A DNA stretch of 64,000 nucleotides from assembly GCF_023518235.1 (NCBI RefSeq), contig NZ_CP090423.1, positions 3,675,001-3,739,000 of the forward strand, written 5' to 3'. This document shows, piece by piece, positions 53,745-62,594 of the stretch. The notes beneath the pieces were generated by a model. It had not been told where the DNA came from. It did no database searches and worked only from the letters and a program-made list of their open reading frames with translations. The DNA is from Stenotrophomonas maltophilia (GTDB taxonomy: Bacteria; Pseudomonadota; Gammaproteobacteria; Xanthomonadales; Xanthomonadaceae). The number at the start of each line of letters is the position of its first letter. Position 1 is the stretch's first letter. A program made the translations under genes and the position numbers.

Positions 53745-54389
53745 TTACAGCCGGTAGGCGATGGTCTTCATCACCTTGGAGGCCAGCGCCATCGCGCCCG
53801 GAATCGGGAACGGCAGGCGGCGTGCGCCGGCCTGCTCGGCATGATCCGCATGGCGGGCCTCGTCTTCCTTCATCACGGCGATGACCGCGCGGCTGCGCAG
53901 GTCGCCGGCCGGCAGGTCGACCAGGTGCTCGTCCAGATGGGCCTCCACCTGGCGTTCGGTCTCGACCACGAAGCCCAGGTTCCAGCCGTCGCCGCGCAGC
54001 CCGGCCAGGGTGCCGATGGTGTAGCTGCCGGCATACCACAACGGGTTGAACAGGCTGGGACGGCTGTCCAGTTCGCCCAGGCGGGTGGCGCACCAGGCCA
54101 GGTGGTCGGTCTCCTCCTGGGCCGCTTCCAGCAGGTGTTCACGCGTGGCCGGGTCGCGGGCCACGGCGGCCTGGCCGAAATACAGGCCCTGCGCGCAGAC
54201 CTCGCCGACGTGGTTGATCCGCATCAGGCCCGCGGCGTGGCGACGCTCGGCGCGGTCCATGCCCGGCTCGTCGGTGTCCGCCGCCGGGTAGGGGCGGGCC
54301 GCCGGTGGGTTGCCAAAAACCGTGTCCAGGGCGCGCTGCGCCTCGGTCAGCAGGTGGTCCAGCGGGGTGGTCTGGCGGAGCACGGTCAT
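53745..54389 (-). CDS. coq7: Demethoxyubiquinone hydroxylase (Coq7/CAT5)
   Basis: 214 residues from the ATG at 54389. Di-iron monooxygenase that adds the last hydroxyl in ubiquinone synthesis. Iron ligands in [20 protein letters not shown] (E..H region), [17 protein letters not shown] (ExxH), [17 protein letters not shown] (Glu) and [16 protein letters not shown] (ExxH). C-terminal hydrophobic helix [15 protein letters not shown] associates with the inner membrane. It takes the place of UbiF in this lineage. Confidence 0.94.
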   Translation of the reverse strand: MTVLRQTTPLDHLLTEAQRALDTVFGNPPAARPYPAADTDEPGMDRAERRHAAGLMRINHVGEVCAQGLYFGQAAVARDPATREHLLEAAQEETDHLAWCATRLGELDSRPSLFNPLWYAGSYTIGTLAGLRGDGWNLGFVVETERQVEAHLDEHLVDLPAGDLRSRAVIAVMKEDEARHADHAEQAGARRLPFPIPGAMALASKVMKTIAYRL

Positions 54390-54587
54390 GGCGGTACGCG
54401 GTGGGGCGGAAGACCCCTCGATTCTCGCCCGGCCCCGCGCCCCTGCCAACCCGGTGTAGCGGGCGGCTTGCACCCGCCGGCCAAGGTGAGTACAATCCCG
54501 CCTCTTACGCTTCACCTTTTCACAACGCGTGGCAGAGTTCCGGCGAGCCTTTCGCCGCAATGAGCCCGACCTAACCTAGAGTTCTTC

Positions 54588-55016
54588 ATGAGCACTTTCA
54601 CTGCCAAGAACGAGACCGTCCAGCGCGACTGGTACCTCGTCGACGCCGAGGGCAAGACCCTGGGCCGTCTCGCCACCGAGCTGGCCCGCCGTCTGCGCGG
54701 CAAGCACAAGCCGGTCTACACCCCGCACGTTGATACCGGCGACTACCTGGTCGTCATCAATGCAGAAAAGATTGCCGTCACCGGCAAGAAGCTGCAGGAC
54801 AAGATGTATCACCGTTTCACCGGCTACATCGGCAACCTGAAGACCGAATCGCTGGCACAGGCGCTGGAGCGCCACCCGGAGCGCGTGATCGAGATCGCCG
54901 TGAAGGGCATGCTGCCGAAGGGTCCGCTGGGTCGCCAGATGTACCGCAAGCTCAAGGTCTACGCCGGCACTGAGCATCCGCACGCCGCACAGCAGCCGCA
55001 GGTTCTGGATATCTAA
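54588..55016 (+). CDS. rplM: 50S ribosomal protein L13
   Basis: 142 residues. [45 protein letters not shown] near the N-terminus and [21 protein letters not shown] toward the end are universal L13 sequence. First of the two-gene rplM-rpsI operon, a near-universal pair; two bases separate it from rpsI. Binds 23S rRNA early in 50S assembly. Confidence 0.98.
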   Translation: MSTFTAKNETVQRDWYLVDAEGKTLGRLATELARRLRGKHKPVYTPHVDTGDYLVVINAEKIAVTGKKLQDKMYHRFTGYIGNLKTESLAQALERHPERVIEIAVKGMLPKGPLGRQMYRKLKVYAGTEHPHAAQQPQVLDI

Positions 55017-55018
55017 TC

Positions 55019-55411
55019 ATGGCTATCACTCAAAACTACGGCACTGGCCGCCGCAAGTCCTCCACCGCTCGCGTGTTCCTGCGCAAGGGTTCGGGCAACA
55101 TCACCGTCAATGGCCGTCCGCTGGACGAGTTCTTCGGTCGTGAGACCGCGCGCATGATCGTGCGCCAGCCGCTCGAGCTGACCAAGAACACCGAAAGCTT
55201 CGACATCCTGGTCACCGCCGCTGGCGGCGGCACCACCGGCCAGGCCGGTGCGATCCGTCTGGGCATCGCCCGTGCACTGGTCGAGTACGACGAAACCCTG
55301 AAGTCCGAGCTGCGCAAGGCTGGCTTCATGACCCGTGACGCCCGTGAAGTCGAGCGTAAGAAGGTCGGTCTGCACAAGGCCCGTCGCGCCACCCAGTTCT
55401 CCAAGCGCTGA
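55019..55411 (+). CDS. rpsI: 30S ribosomal protein S9
   Basis: 130 residues. [33 protein letters not shown] at the start and [31 protein letters not shown] at the end; the C-terminal KR tail reaches the P-site tRNA. Follows rplM after two bases and ends before a clear terminator. Confidence 0.98.
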   Translation: MAITQNYGTGRRKSSTARVFLRKGSGNITVNGRPLDEFFGRETARMIVRQPLELTKNTESFDILVTAAGGGTTGQAGAIRLGIARALVEYDETLKSELRKAGFMTRDAREVERKKVGLHKARRATQFSKR

Positions 55412-55460
55412 TCTACCGCGCCTGGTTGGGCTCCTTCGGGAGCCCGCTGGATGGAAACGC

Positions 55461-55486
55461 AAAAGCCCGGCTTCGGCCGGGCTTTT
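55461..55486 (+). terminator. Intrinsic terminator of rplM-rpsI
   Basis: AAAAGCCCGGC, TTCG loop, GCCGGGCTTTT: 11-bp stem with a UUCG tetraloop and a U4 end, about 50 bases after the rpsI stop. Confidence 0.88.
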
Positions 55487-55512
55487 GTCGTTCTGGGGTT
55501 GCGCATTTCGAG

Positions 55513-55538
55513 GTTGCCGGCCAGCGGCCGGCACTACC
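55513..55538. repeat. SMAG palindrome (inverse)
   Basis: GTTGCCGGCCAGCGGCCGGCACTAC, the inverse of the GTAGTGCCGGCC subfamily. It lies in the 290-base gap between rpsI and tRNA-Gln; the rest of that gap, apart from the two terminators, has nothing recognisable beyond a GGATCCGACCCC fragment (55556-55567) resembling half of the 53.7-kb palindrome. Confidence 0.72.
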
Positions 55539-55646
55539 CTTGGTTCCGCATCAAAGGATCCGACCCCGGAGTTCTGTCTGGAGAAAAGCCCCCTTGATGT
55601 TCAAGGGGGTGCGCCGACAGGCGCGGGGATAAGGAAGGATGCGTGA

Positions 55647-55704
55647 CCAAACAAAAAAGAAAAAAGCCTGATCTTTCGATCAGGCTTTTTTCTTTTTTGT
55701 TTGG
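55647..55704 (-). terminator. 27-bp perfect inverted repeat, terminator of the tRNA pair
   Basis: 55647-55673 is the exact reverse complement of 55678-55704, with a TTTC loop. The stem holds A6GA6 opposite T6CT6 tracts, so it terminates in either direction. Its outer end includes the three bases encoding the CCA end of tRNA-Gln. Confidence 0.85.
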
Positions 55705-55776
55705 CTGCCCCGGATGGATTCGAACCACCGAATGCCTGAGTCAGAGTCAGGTGCCTTACCGCTTGGCGACGGGGCA
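55702..55776 (-). tRNA. tRNA-Gln (anticodon CTG)
   Basis: 75 bases on the minus strand. Acceptor TGCCCCG pairs with CGGGGCA, the anticodon loop is CTCTGAC within CCTGA/TCAGG, giving anticodon CTG, and the T-arm is GGTGG-TTCGAAT-CCATC. CCA is encoded. Decodes CAG. Confidence 0.95.
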
Positions 55777-55831
55777 AAACGTGCAACTATTTTCTCACTT
55801 TTCACATTGAAAAACAACTTCATTTTCAATG

Positions 55832-55908
55832 TGGTGGCTATGGGTGGACTCGAACCACCGACCCCAGCATTATGAGTGCTGTGCTCTAACCGGCTGAGCT
55901 ACATAGCC
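55832..55908 (-). tRNA. tRNA-Met (elongator, anticodon CAT)
   Basis: 77 bases on the minus strand. Acceptor GGCTATG pairs with CATAGCC, D-arm TAGCTCAGCCGGTTAGAGCA, anticodon loop CTCATAA in CAGCA/TGCTG, T-arm GGTGG-TTCGAGT-CCACC, and an encoded CCA. The paired first acceptor base (G1-C72) marks it as elongator rather than initiator. Upstream of tRNA-Gln by 55 bases, probably one transcript. Ile2 type is less likely but the CAT anticodon cannot by itself exclude it. Confidence 0.9.
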
Positions 55909-56028
55909 TTGGTGAGCCCGCTATTCTGCGGATGTGTAACGGGCATGTCAACACTTTTGTGCCGAGCTTGTGGGCCGGCAGAGGGCATGGGATAGTCCCG
56001 GACAGTAGATTTTTTAGGAGTCCGCATC

Positions 56029-56649
56029 GTGATCGATCCGGACGGCTATCGACCGAACGTCGGCATTGTGCTGATGCGGCAGGACGGCCAGGTGTTCTGG
56101 GCACGACGCGTGCGCCGGGACGGCTGGCAGTTCCCGCAGGGTGGCATGAACACCGACGAGACGCCTGTCGAGGCCATGTATCGTGAACTGCAGGAAGAGA
56201 CCGGCCTGCTGCCTGAGCATGTGGAAGTGCTTGGGGCAACGCCCGGCTGGCTGCGCTACAAGCTGCCGGCGCGGGCCATCCGCCGCAACGAGCGGCAGGT
56301 CTGCATCGGCCAGAAGCAGGTCTGGTTCCTGCTGCGGCTGACCGGCGACGAATGCCATGTGAAGCTGGACCACACCGACTCGCCCGAGTTCGATCACTGG
56401 CGCTGGGTGGATTTCTGGTACCCGGTGGAGCATGTGGTGATGTTCAAGCGCGGCGTCTATGCCCGCGCATTGCGACATCTGGCGCCACTGGCCCGCGGGG
56501 TCGCAGGTCAGGGGGTCACCGCCATGCCCAAGAGCGCTGCCGAGGCCTGGATGCCGGGGCACAACGCCGGTCACGACCGCCCACGCAAGCGCCCCCGTAC
56601 CCGCGGTTACTGGCCCAAGAAGGCCCAGGGTGACGGCCCGGCGAGCTGA
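56029..56649 (+). CDS. rppH: RNA pyrophosphohydrolase
   Basis: 206 residues from GTG 56029 with TTAGGAG upstream. Nudix enzyme that removes pyrophosphate from mRNA 5' ends and starts RNase E decay. [28 protein letters not shown] and the Nudix box [23 protein letters not shown] are typical of RppH/NudH. Compared with E. coli (176 residues) it has a basic tail ([23 protein letters not shown]), common in Xanthomonadaceae. Divergent from the tRNA genes. Confidence 0.93.
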   Translation: MIDPDGYRPNVGIVLMRQDGQVFWARRVRRDGWQFPQGGMNTDETPVEAMYRELQEETGLLPEHVEVLGATPGWLRYKLPARAIRRNERQVCIGQKQVWFLLRLTGDECHVKLDHTDSPEFDHWRWVDFWYPVEHVVMFKRGVYARALRHLAPLARGVAGQGVTAMPKSAAEAWMPGHNAGHDRPRKRPRTRGYWPKKAQGDGPAS

Positions 56650-56664
56650 TCGGCTGAACGGTAT

Positions 56665-56702
56665 CGAGAATGGTTCATGTCCTTGATTGACAACCATTCT
56701 CG
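56665..56702. promoter_or_regulatory. 11-bp inverted repeat upstream of bfd, Fur-like half-sites
   Basis: CGAGAATGGTT (56665-56675) and AACCATTCTCG (56692-56702) are perfect inverted copies with 16 bases between. GAGAATGG resembles the GAGAATGAT part of Fur boxes in this family; bfd genes are usually Fur- and iron-controlled. It could also form the rppH terminator stem. Inference. Confidence 0.4.
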
Positions 56703-56757
56703 TTTCCATTGGAATAGGCAACAGGCCGCTTCTGGCCTGTCAGCCCGGTTCCTGCCT

Positions 56758-56964
56758 GTGTACGTCTGCATCTGCAACGGAGTCACCGACCACCAGATCC
56801 GTGAAGCGGCCTCACAGGGCGTCACCTCAGTGGGCGAGCTGACCATGCGTACCGGTTGCGGCGCAACCTGCGGTTCCTGCCTGGACATGGCCGGTGATCT
56901 GCTGGCCAAGGCGTTGAACACCCACGACCTGCCGCTGCCGGTGCTGGGCCTGCAGGCGGCCTGA
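56758..56964 (+). CDS. bfd: Bacterioferritin-associated ferredoxin
   Basis: 68 residues from a GTG at 56758, which gives the canonical Bfd start [14 protein letters not shown]. [2Fe-2S] ligands C4, C6, C38 and C41 match those of known Bfd. It reduces and releases iron from bacterioferritin, whose gene bfr follows 142 bases downstream. The frame is open to an ATG at 56677, but that would add 27 residues unlike the family and overlap the inverted repeat. No strong ribosome site is seen. Confidence 0.87.
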   Translation: MYVCICNGVTDHQIREAASQGVTSVGELTMRTGCGATCGSCLDMAGDLLAKALNTHDLPLPVLGLQAA

Positions 56965-57106
56965 TCCGCCCTTCGCGCGGCGCCCACGCCACGCCCACAT
57001 CCGGCTCACCGCTGGCCGTACTGGCCAATGCGCACGATTCGCGTTCCTTCACGCCTGCGCGCAAGGGGTTAAAGTGCCCGCGTTTTCAGCGCGCAGGAGC
57101 ACCGCC

Positions 57107-57577
57107 ATGAAGGGCGACACCAAGGTCATCGAATTCCTCAACAAGGTCCTCTACAACGAGCTGACCGCGATCAACCAGTACTTCCTGCACGCCAAGATGC
57201 TCAAGAACTGGGGCATCAAGGAACTGGCCGAGCATGAGTACAAAGAATCGATCGACGAGATGAAGCATGCCGACATGCTTGCCGACCGCATCCTGTTCCT
57301 CGAAGGCCTGCCGAACTTCCAGGCGCTGGGCAAGCTGCGCATCGGCGAGAACCCGACCGAGATCCTGCAGTGCGATCTGTCGCTGGAACGCGACGGTGTG
57401 GTCACCCTGCGCGAGGCCGTGGCGTATGCCGATTCGGTGGGCGATTACGTCAGCCGCCAGCTGTTCGTGAAGATCCTCGATTCGGAAGAGGAGCACATCG
57501 ACTGGCTGGAAACCCAGCTTGACCTGATCGAGCGCATCGGCGAGCCGAAGTACCTGCTGAGCAAGCTGGAAGAGTGA
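57107..57577 (+). CDS. bfr: Bacterioferritin
   Basis: 156 residues from the ATG at 57107 (site CAGGAG). Heme-binding 24-mer ferritin that stores iron. Ferroxidase residues in [17 protein letters not shown] (Glu), [26 protein letters not shown] (ExxH; the heme-ligand Met is in this helix) and [22 protein letters not shown]. Works with bfd. Typical full length. Confidence 0.96.
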   Translation: MKGDTKVIEFLNKVLYNELTAINQYFLHAKMLKNWGIKELAEHEYKESIDEMKHADMLADRILFLEGLPNFQALGKLRIGENPTEILQCDLSLERDGVVTLREAVAYADSVGDYVSRQLFVKILDSEEEHIDWLETQLDLIERIGEPKYLLSKLEE

Positions 57578-57594
57578 CCTGACGCCGGATCCGC

Positions 57595-57652
57595 GTAGCG
57601 TCGAGCTTGCTCGACCGATGATTCCCTGGCGTCGAGCAAGCTCGACGCTACC
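57595..57652. repeat. Inverted SMAG pair
   Basis: GTAGCGTCGAGCTTGCTCGACC at 57595-57616 and GCGTCGAGCAAGCTCGACGCTAC at about 57629-57651, ending three bases from the stop of the convergent hybrid kinase gene. Confidence 0.82.
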
Positions 57653-57654
57653 GG

Positions 57655-59871
57655 TTACCGGTGCTGCGCCAGATAGCCCGTCAGCGCCACCCGCGCACGG
57701 GCGAATTCGGCCACCAGCAGCGCGACCGCCACGGCGGGGCGCTTCAGGCTGCCACTGCGTGCTTCATGCTCGATGCGTGCAGCAACCGCCGACAGCGACA
57801 GCGCACCCACATTCGCACTGGATGATTTCAGGCTGTGCGCGACGGCCTGCAGGCGCGATTCATCGCCGTTCTGGGCGGCCAGCTGCAACTGCTGCACCAT
57901 CGCCGGCGCATCTTCAAGAAAGACCGTAACGATCCGGATGGCCGCCTCGCCGATCACCGCGTGCAGTTCGTCCAGCACATCGCGGTCGAGCACCGGTTGG
58001 GGCGCCGCGCTGGGTGGCTTGGTCTGTAGCGTCGAGCTTGCTCGACGATCGCCAGGCTGATCGCAGTCGAGCTCCGTCAGCCGAGCATGGCTCGGCTCTA
58101 CAGCAGGCAGGGGCAGTGACGCAGGTTTGCCCCCGGCCCAGCGCTGCAGCAGCGCATGCAACGCGGTGCGCGCGATCGGCTTGGACAGGTAGTCGTCCAT
58201 GCCGGCCTGCAGGCAGCGCTCCCTGTCGCCGGCCATGGCATTGGCGGTCATCGCGATGATCGGCAGGCGCGTGCGCCCGGCCTCGGCTTCCTCGGCGCGC
58301 CAGCGGCGTGTGGCGGCATAGCCGTCAAGTACCGGCATCTGGCAATCCATCAGGACCACGTCCGTGCCGCCTTCGCGCAGCACAGCAAGCGCCTGCTCAC
58401 CATGGGCGGCATGGCGGACATCGCACTGGAACACGCGCAGCAGTTGCTCGGCGACCATCCGGTTGACCGTGTTGTCCTCCACCAGCAGCACGCGCAGATG
58501 CAGCGGCGCCAGCGCCGCCGCCGCCGGCAGGGCTTCGGCACTGGCCAGCAGGGCCGAGGGCCGTGCGTGGGCTACCGGAGCGCCCAGCAGTGCATGCAGG
58601 GCGGCGTCTTCGAAGTCGGTGGGCAGCCGGTGCTGGCGCGCGCGCGCCGGCATGGCCTCGTCCTGCAGCCACAGTAGTTGCAGGGTGTCATCCTCGCCAC
58701 GTTCGGCCACGACCTGCTGCAGCGTGGCCCCGCCATTGCGACGGGCACGTGCATCGGCCAGCAGCCAGGCCGGTGCCAGCTGCCCGGGGCCGGGGGCTGC
58801 CCGCAGGCGCTCGACCACGGCATCCAGCTGCGCGAGCACCTGCACCTGCAGACCGTGATGGGCCGCGATGCGCTGCACGCGCGCCTGCAGCATCGCATCG
58901 GTACTGAACAGCAGCAGCGGGGCCGGGGCGCGTGCCATCGCAGGCAGGTCGCCGGGCACCTTCAGCAGCGGAATCTCGAACCAGAACGTGGCACCCTGGC
59001 CGGGCGTGGACTGCACGCCGATGCGGCCCTGCATCAGGTCGATGATGCGCTTGCAGATGGCCAGGCCCAGGCCGGTTCCGCCATAGATGCGGGTGGTCGA
59101 GGCGTCGGCCTGGCTGAAGGACTGGAACAGGCGGGCCTGCAATGCCGCATCGATGCCGATGCCGGTGTCGATGATCTCGAAGCGCAGCTGATGCTGCGCG
59201 GCCGCTTCGCCCAGGCGCAGCACGCGCAGCTGCACCTGGCCGCGTGCGGTGAACTTGATGGCGTTGGCCAGCAGATTGCTCAGCACCTGGCGTAGACGCA
59301 CCGGATCACCGCGCACCGGCAGGCGTACCGACGGGTCCAGCTGCAACGCCAGTACCAGGCCCTTGTTGTCGGCGGCCCGCTGCATCAGCTGCACCACGCC
59401 GTCGAGCAGATCGCGCAGGTTGAAGCTGGTGATCTCCAGTTCCAGTGCCTGTGCTTCCAGCCGTGAGTAATCGAGGATGTCGTCGACGATGCGCAGCAGC
59501 TGTTGCGAGCTGGCCGACGCGGTGGCCAGCATCTGCCGCTGGTCATCGCCCAGCGGCCCGCGTGCGATCAGCTCCAGCATCGGCAGGATGCCGTTGAGCG
59601 GAGTGCGGATTTCGTGGCTCATCGTGGCCAGGAATTCGCCCTTGGCCAGCACCGCCGCCTCGGCTGCCTGCTTGGCCTGCAGCAGCTGCTGCTCCAGCTG
59701 GCCCTGGCGCTCGGTGGTCCGCCGCAGCTGGTCGCGCTCGCCGAGCAGTGCGTCATGCCCGCGCTGCAGCGCGCTCAGCGCATGCCGTTGCGCACGCAGG
59801 CGCAGGCTCGACAGCAGCAGCGCGCAGGCCACCACCGCCAGAGCCACCAGCAGCGCCGCCCACAGCGGCAC
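57655..59871 (-). CDS. Hybrid sensor histidine kinase with receiver and HPt domains
   Basis: 738 residues from a GTG. One N-terminal transmembrane helix (about 3-24) and a coiled coil, with almost no periplasmic sensor. HisKA with [16 protein letters not shown], HATPase with [14 protein letters not shown] and [14 protein letters not shown], then a degenerate receiver (about 305-410), a true receiver (about 435-560: [34 protein letters not shown]), and a C-terminal HPt ([14 protein letters not shown]). Its start follows the stop of the REC-GGDEF-EAL gene by one base, so the two act together. SMAG repeats sit inside the REC-HPt linker. Confidence 0.88.
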   Translation of the reverse strand: MPLWAALLVALAVVACALLLSSLRLRAQRHALSALQRGHDALLGERDQLRRTTERQGQLEQQLLQAKQAAEAAVLAKGEFLATMSHEIRTPLNGILPMLELIARGPLGDDQRQMLATASASSQQLLRIVDDILDYSRLEAQALELEITSFNLRDLLDGVVQLMQRAADNKGLVLALQLDPSVRLPVRGDPVRLRQVLSNLLANAIKFTARGQVQLRVLRLGEAAAQHQLRFEIIDTGIGIDAALQARLFQSFSQADASTTRIYGGTGLGLAICKRIIDLMQGRIGVQSTPGQGATFWFEIPLLKVPGDLPAMARAPAPLLLFSTDAMLQARVQRIAAHHGLQVQVLAQLDAVVERLRAAPGPGQLAPAWLLADARARRNGGATLQQVVAERGEDDTLQLLWLQDEAMPARARQHRLPTDFEDAALHALLGAPVAHARPSALLASAEALPAAAALAPLHLRVLLVEDNTVNRMVAEQLLRVFQCDVRHAAHGEQALAVLREGGTDVVLMDCQMPVLDGYAATRRWRAEEAEAGRTRLPIIAMTANAMAGDRERCLQAGMDDYLSKPIARTALHALLQRWAGGKPASLPLPAVEPSHARLTELDCDQPGDRRASSTLQTKPPSAAPQPVLDRDVLDELHAVIGEAAIRIVTVFLEDAPAMVQQLQLAAQNGDESRLQAVAHSLKSSSANVGALSLSAVAARIEHEARSGSLKRPAVAVALLVAEFARARVALTGYLAQHR
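58026..58101. repeat. SMAG pair inside a kinase coding region
   Basis: GTAGCGTCGAGCTTGCTCGACG at 58026-58047 and AGCCGAGCATGGCTCGGCTCTAC at 58079-58101. Both are translated in frame by the hybrid kinase gene, encoding RRASSTLQ and SHARLTELD between the receiver and HPt domains. Confidence 0.8.
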
Positions 59872-59872
59872 C

Positions 59873-61753
59873 TCAGAGCACCGCGTTGTGGAAGTCGAAG
59901 TTCAGATCGCTGCCGGCCGACTGCACCATGTTGCCCTGGATGTAGTCGACACCGCCGACCCACATCGCCGCGGCGGCCTGCGGGTCTTCGATCTGCTGGC
60001 CGATGATCTGCAACCCGGCAGCGTGCGCCTGTTCGATCGCCCGGCGCAGTTCCTCGCGCGTGGCCGGGTTGGAATGGCTGCTGGAAAAGCGCGCGGCCAT
60101 GCGCACGAACGACAGCGGCAGCTGGGTCAGCAGCGCGTCGGCGTCGGCGCCGGGCTCGAACTGGCTCAGGCAGAAACGTACGCCGGCACTGGCCATGCGC
60201 TGGCAGAACTGCTGCAACGGCACGGTGTGGATCAGCGCGTCGGGCAGGCGCACGTCGATCACCAGCGCGCTGCCGGGCAGATCGCGCTGCTGCAGCGATT
60301 CCAGCAGCCAGTCGCCGAAGGCATCGCGCTGCAGGGTGCGCAGCGACTGCGAAACGAACAGGTTCAGCGGCTGGGTGGCATGCCGGTACAGGTCCAGCAG
60401 GCCCAGCGCATGGTCCATCACCTGCTGGTCGAGGTCGGCGATGCGGCCGGCCGCTTCGGCCGCCGGAATCACCTGGCCGGCGGCCAGCACCGTGCCATCG
60501 GCCTGGCGCAGGCGCAGCAGCAGCTGGTACTGCGCGGTATTGCCACCGGCCACGGCGACGATCGGCTGGTAGGCCAGTTCCAGCTGGCCTTCCAGCAGGG
60601 CCAGGTGCTCCTGCTCGGTCACGGCCTGGCGATGCACGTGGCCGGCCACGCCTGCGCTGAGCAGGCGCGCCTGCAGGGTGGTTCTTTCCACCGCTTCCAG
60701 CGCGCTGCTGGCGTCGTCGAAGCCCGGCGACAACGGCGCATATCCGACCACGCCACGCAGGTGCACCGACTCGTCATCGCGGATCACGAAGGCGCGCGCC
60801 GAGAGCTGTTCGCGAAGGGTCGCGGCGATGCCTTCCAGCGAGTCTTCGCCGGCATTGCGGGCCAGCAGCAGGAAGCTGTTGTCGTTCAGGCGGGCCAGCA
60901 GATGCGGTTCGCCGGCCTCGGCCAGACGTTGCCCGGCCTGCACCATCAGCCGCTCGAAGGCGGCGTAGCCGTAGCGCTCGCGCAGCCCGAGGGCGCTGGC
61001 CACCTCGATGAAGAACACACCGCCCGCGTCGCGGTGGGCGAGCGCGGCATTGAGCTGCTGCAGCACATGGTGGCGCGTCGGCAGGCCGGTTTCCGGATTG
61101 CTGGTGGCCGGCGCACCGCCCACCCCCGGCAGCGTCGCGGCCTGCGCACGCGCACGGCGGATGCGGTTGGCCACGGCCGCGATCAGGTGACGGGGCCGGA
61201 TCGGCTTGCTCAGGTAATCATCGGCGCCGCTGTCGAGCACTTCGAACTGGCGCTCCGGATCCGGGTCGCCGCTGAGGAACACGATCGGCAGCAGTTGCAG
61301 GCCAGGTTGCTGGCGGATCAGGGCGGTCAGCCGCATGCCATCCAGCCCCGGCAGGTGCAGGTCCATCAGGATCAGGTCGGGATGGTGTTCCTTGATGGCC
61401 TGCAGCGCGCCGTCGGCATCGCTGTGCACGATCGCCTGCATGCCGGCGCCGTGCAGCACGCTCTGCGCGAACAGGGCCTGGGCACGGTCGTCCTCGACGA
61501 TCAGCACGCGATAGGGCGAGTCCGCAGGTGGCGGAGCCGGGTCCGAGTTGCCGGCGTCGGCCAGCACCGCCGCGCCAGGCAGCGCCGGGGGCGCGAGCGG
61601 GGGCGGTGCTGTTGCCGCCGCCGGGCTGGCCGGAGGCGGCGGTGTTGCCATCACCGGAGCTGTCACCGGGTGTGCCCAGCGCTGCCAGTGGTCGGCCGGC
61701 GGGGTTTCAGCGCGTCCCGGGCGGGCGCCCGCGGGGGATTCGTTTGCGGCCAT
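59873..61753 (-). CDS. REC-GGDEF-EAL protein with degenerate catalytic sites (FimX-like)
   Basis: 626 residues. An Ala/Pro-rich N-terminus (1-80), a receiver (about 80-200: VLIVEDDRAQ, phospho-Asp in LILMDLHLPG, LSKPI), a GGDEF-like domain in which the motif is NDNSF (LNDNSFLLLAR), and an EAL-like domain where the catalytic Glu is missing (YQLLLRL for the EALLR motif). It should neither make nor break c-di-GMP and may be a receptor, as FimX is. Forms a coupled pair with the downstream hybrid kinase, its likely phosphodonor. Confidence 0.85.
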   Translation of the reverse strand: MAANESPAGARPGRAETPPADHWQRWAHPVTAPVMATPPPPASPAAATAPPPLAPPALPGAAVLADAGNSDPAPPPADSPYRVLIVEDDRAQALFAQSVLHGAGMQAIVHSDADGALQAIKEHHPDLILMDLHLPGLDGMRLTALIRQQPGLQLLPIVFLSGDPDPERQFEVLDSGADDYLSKPIRPRHLIAAVANRIRRARAQAATLPGVGGAPATSNPETGLPTRHHVLQQLNAALAHRDAGGVFFIEVASALGLRERYGYAAFERLMVQAGQRLAEAGEPHLLARLNDNSFLLLARNAGEDSLEGIAATLREQLSARAFVIRDDESVHLRGVVGYAPLSPGFDDASSALEAVERTTLQARLLSAGVAGHVHRQAVTEQEHLALLEGQLELAYQPIVAVAGGNTAQYQLLLRLRQADGTVLAAGQVIPAAEAAGRIADLDQQVMDHALGLLDLYRHATQPLNLFVSQSLRTLQRDAFGDWLLESLQQRDLPGSALVIDVRLPDALIHTVPLQQFCQRMASAGVRFCLSQFEPGADADALLTQLPLSFVRMAARFSSSHSNPATREELRRAIEQAHAAGLQIIGQQIEDPQAAAAMWVGGVDYIQGNMVQSAGSDLNFDFHNAVL

Positions 61754-61797
61754 CGGTGCTCCTGGTGTTCGCGTCCATTATGCGACAAGCCTGGTGA

Positions 61798-62415
61798 TCA
61801 ACCGCTGCCGGATGGCCTTGTGACCGACGCCGAGCCGCCACGTGCCAGCCAGCGCACGCCTTTCCACAGGGCGCGCCAGACCAGCCACACCGCCAGTGCA
61901 CCGGCCAGGCTGCAGGCCAGCACCACCACCAGCGCGATCCACGGGTGCGCCAGTGCCAGCGCCAGGCCGCCGATCACCACGGTGTCCTCGGCGGCCGAGG
62001 CGACCCAGTTGCTGGCCGGCTCCGGCGAGGTGTTGAGCAGGGCGCGGGTGCCGGCCTTCAGGCCGTGGCTGGCCAGGGCGACACCGGCGCCAGCGGCGAG
62101 TGCGCCGGTTCCCAGCTGGCCGTCCGGCGACAGCGTGGCGGCGGCGAGGAAGGCTCCGGCGGGCACGCGCGCCAGGGTCTGTACCAGGTCCCAGGCCGAG
62201 TCCACGCCAGGGATCTTGTCGGCAAAGAATTCGGTGATCGCCAGTGCCGCGGACGTGCCCAGCACCCACCACGATTCGGTCGCCTGCAGGGCGGGCGGCA
62301 GGTCGACCCAGCCGAGCAGGCCGGCCAGGCCGACGCCGAACACGGTGAGGTAGACGCGGATGCCGGCCAGCCAGGCCAGCAGGATGCCGATCACGAACAG
62401 GTGGGCTTCGGTCAT
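61798..62415 (-). CDS. DUF4126 family membrane protein
   Basis: 205 residues from the ATG at 62415. About five hydrophobic helices; GIRVYLTVFGVGLAGLLGWVDLP, ITEFFADKIPGVDSAWDLVQT and ALASHGLKAGTRALLNTSPEPASNW, AEDTVVIGGLALAL are typical DUF4126 sequences. Function unknown. Monocistronic, 44 bases upstream in coordinate from the REC-GGDEF-EAL start side; a frame up to 62499 is open but not conserved. Confidence 0.85.
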   Translation of the reverse strand: MTEAHLFVIGILLAWLAGIRVYLTVFGVGLAGLLGWVDLPPALQATESWWVLGTSAALAITEFFADKIPGVDSAWDLVQTLARVPAGAFLAAATLSPDGQLGTGALAAGAGVALASHGLKAGTRALLNTSPEPASNWVASAAEDTVVIGGLALALAHPWIALVVVLACSLAGALAVWLVWRALWKGVRWLARGGSASVTRPSGSG

Positions 62416-62594
62416 GGCGGTGCTCCGGCGACGGAACTGTGCAGGGGGCCACACTATCGGCGATGGCGTGGCTGAACGCCACAGACCGTGGCGGGCCACT
62501 GCGCAGGAAACCCACCCGTCCTGTCATACACTAGCCCGTCGTTTGCCACAGGGGCCGTACCGGTATCGCCCTGGCGATGCCCCGGAATCCACCC

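Noticed and set aside
55832..55908. Initiator tRNA-Met
   Set aside because: The first acceptor pair G1-C72 is intact and the T-arm and D-arm match the elongator; initiator tRNAs lack pairing at this position.
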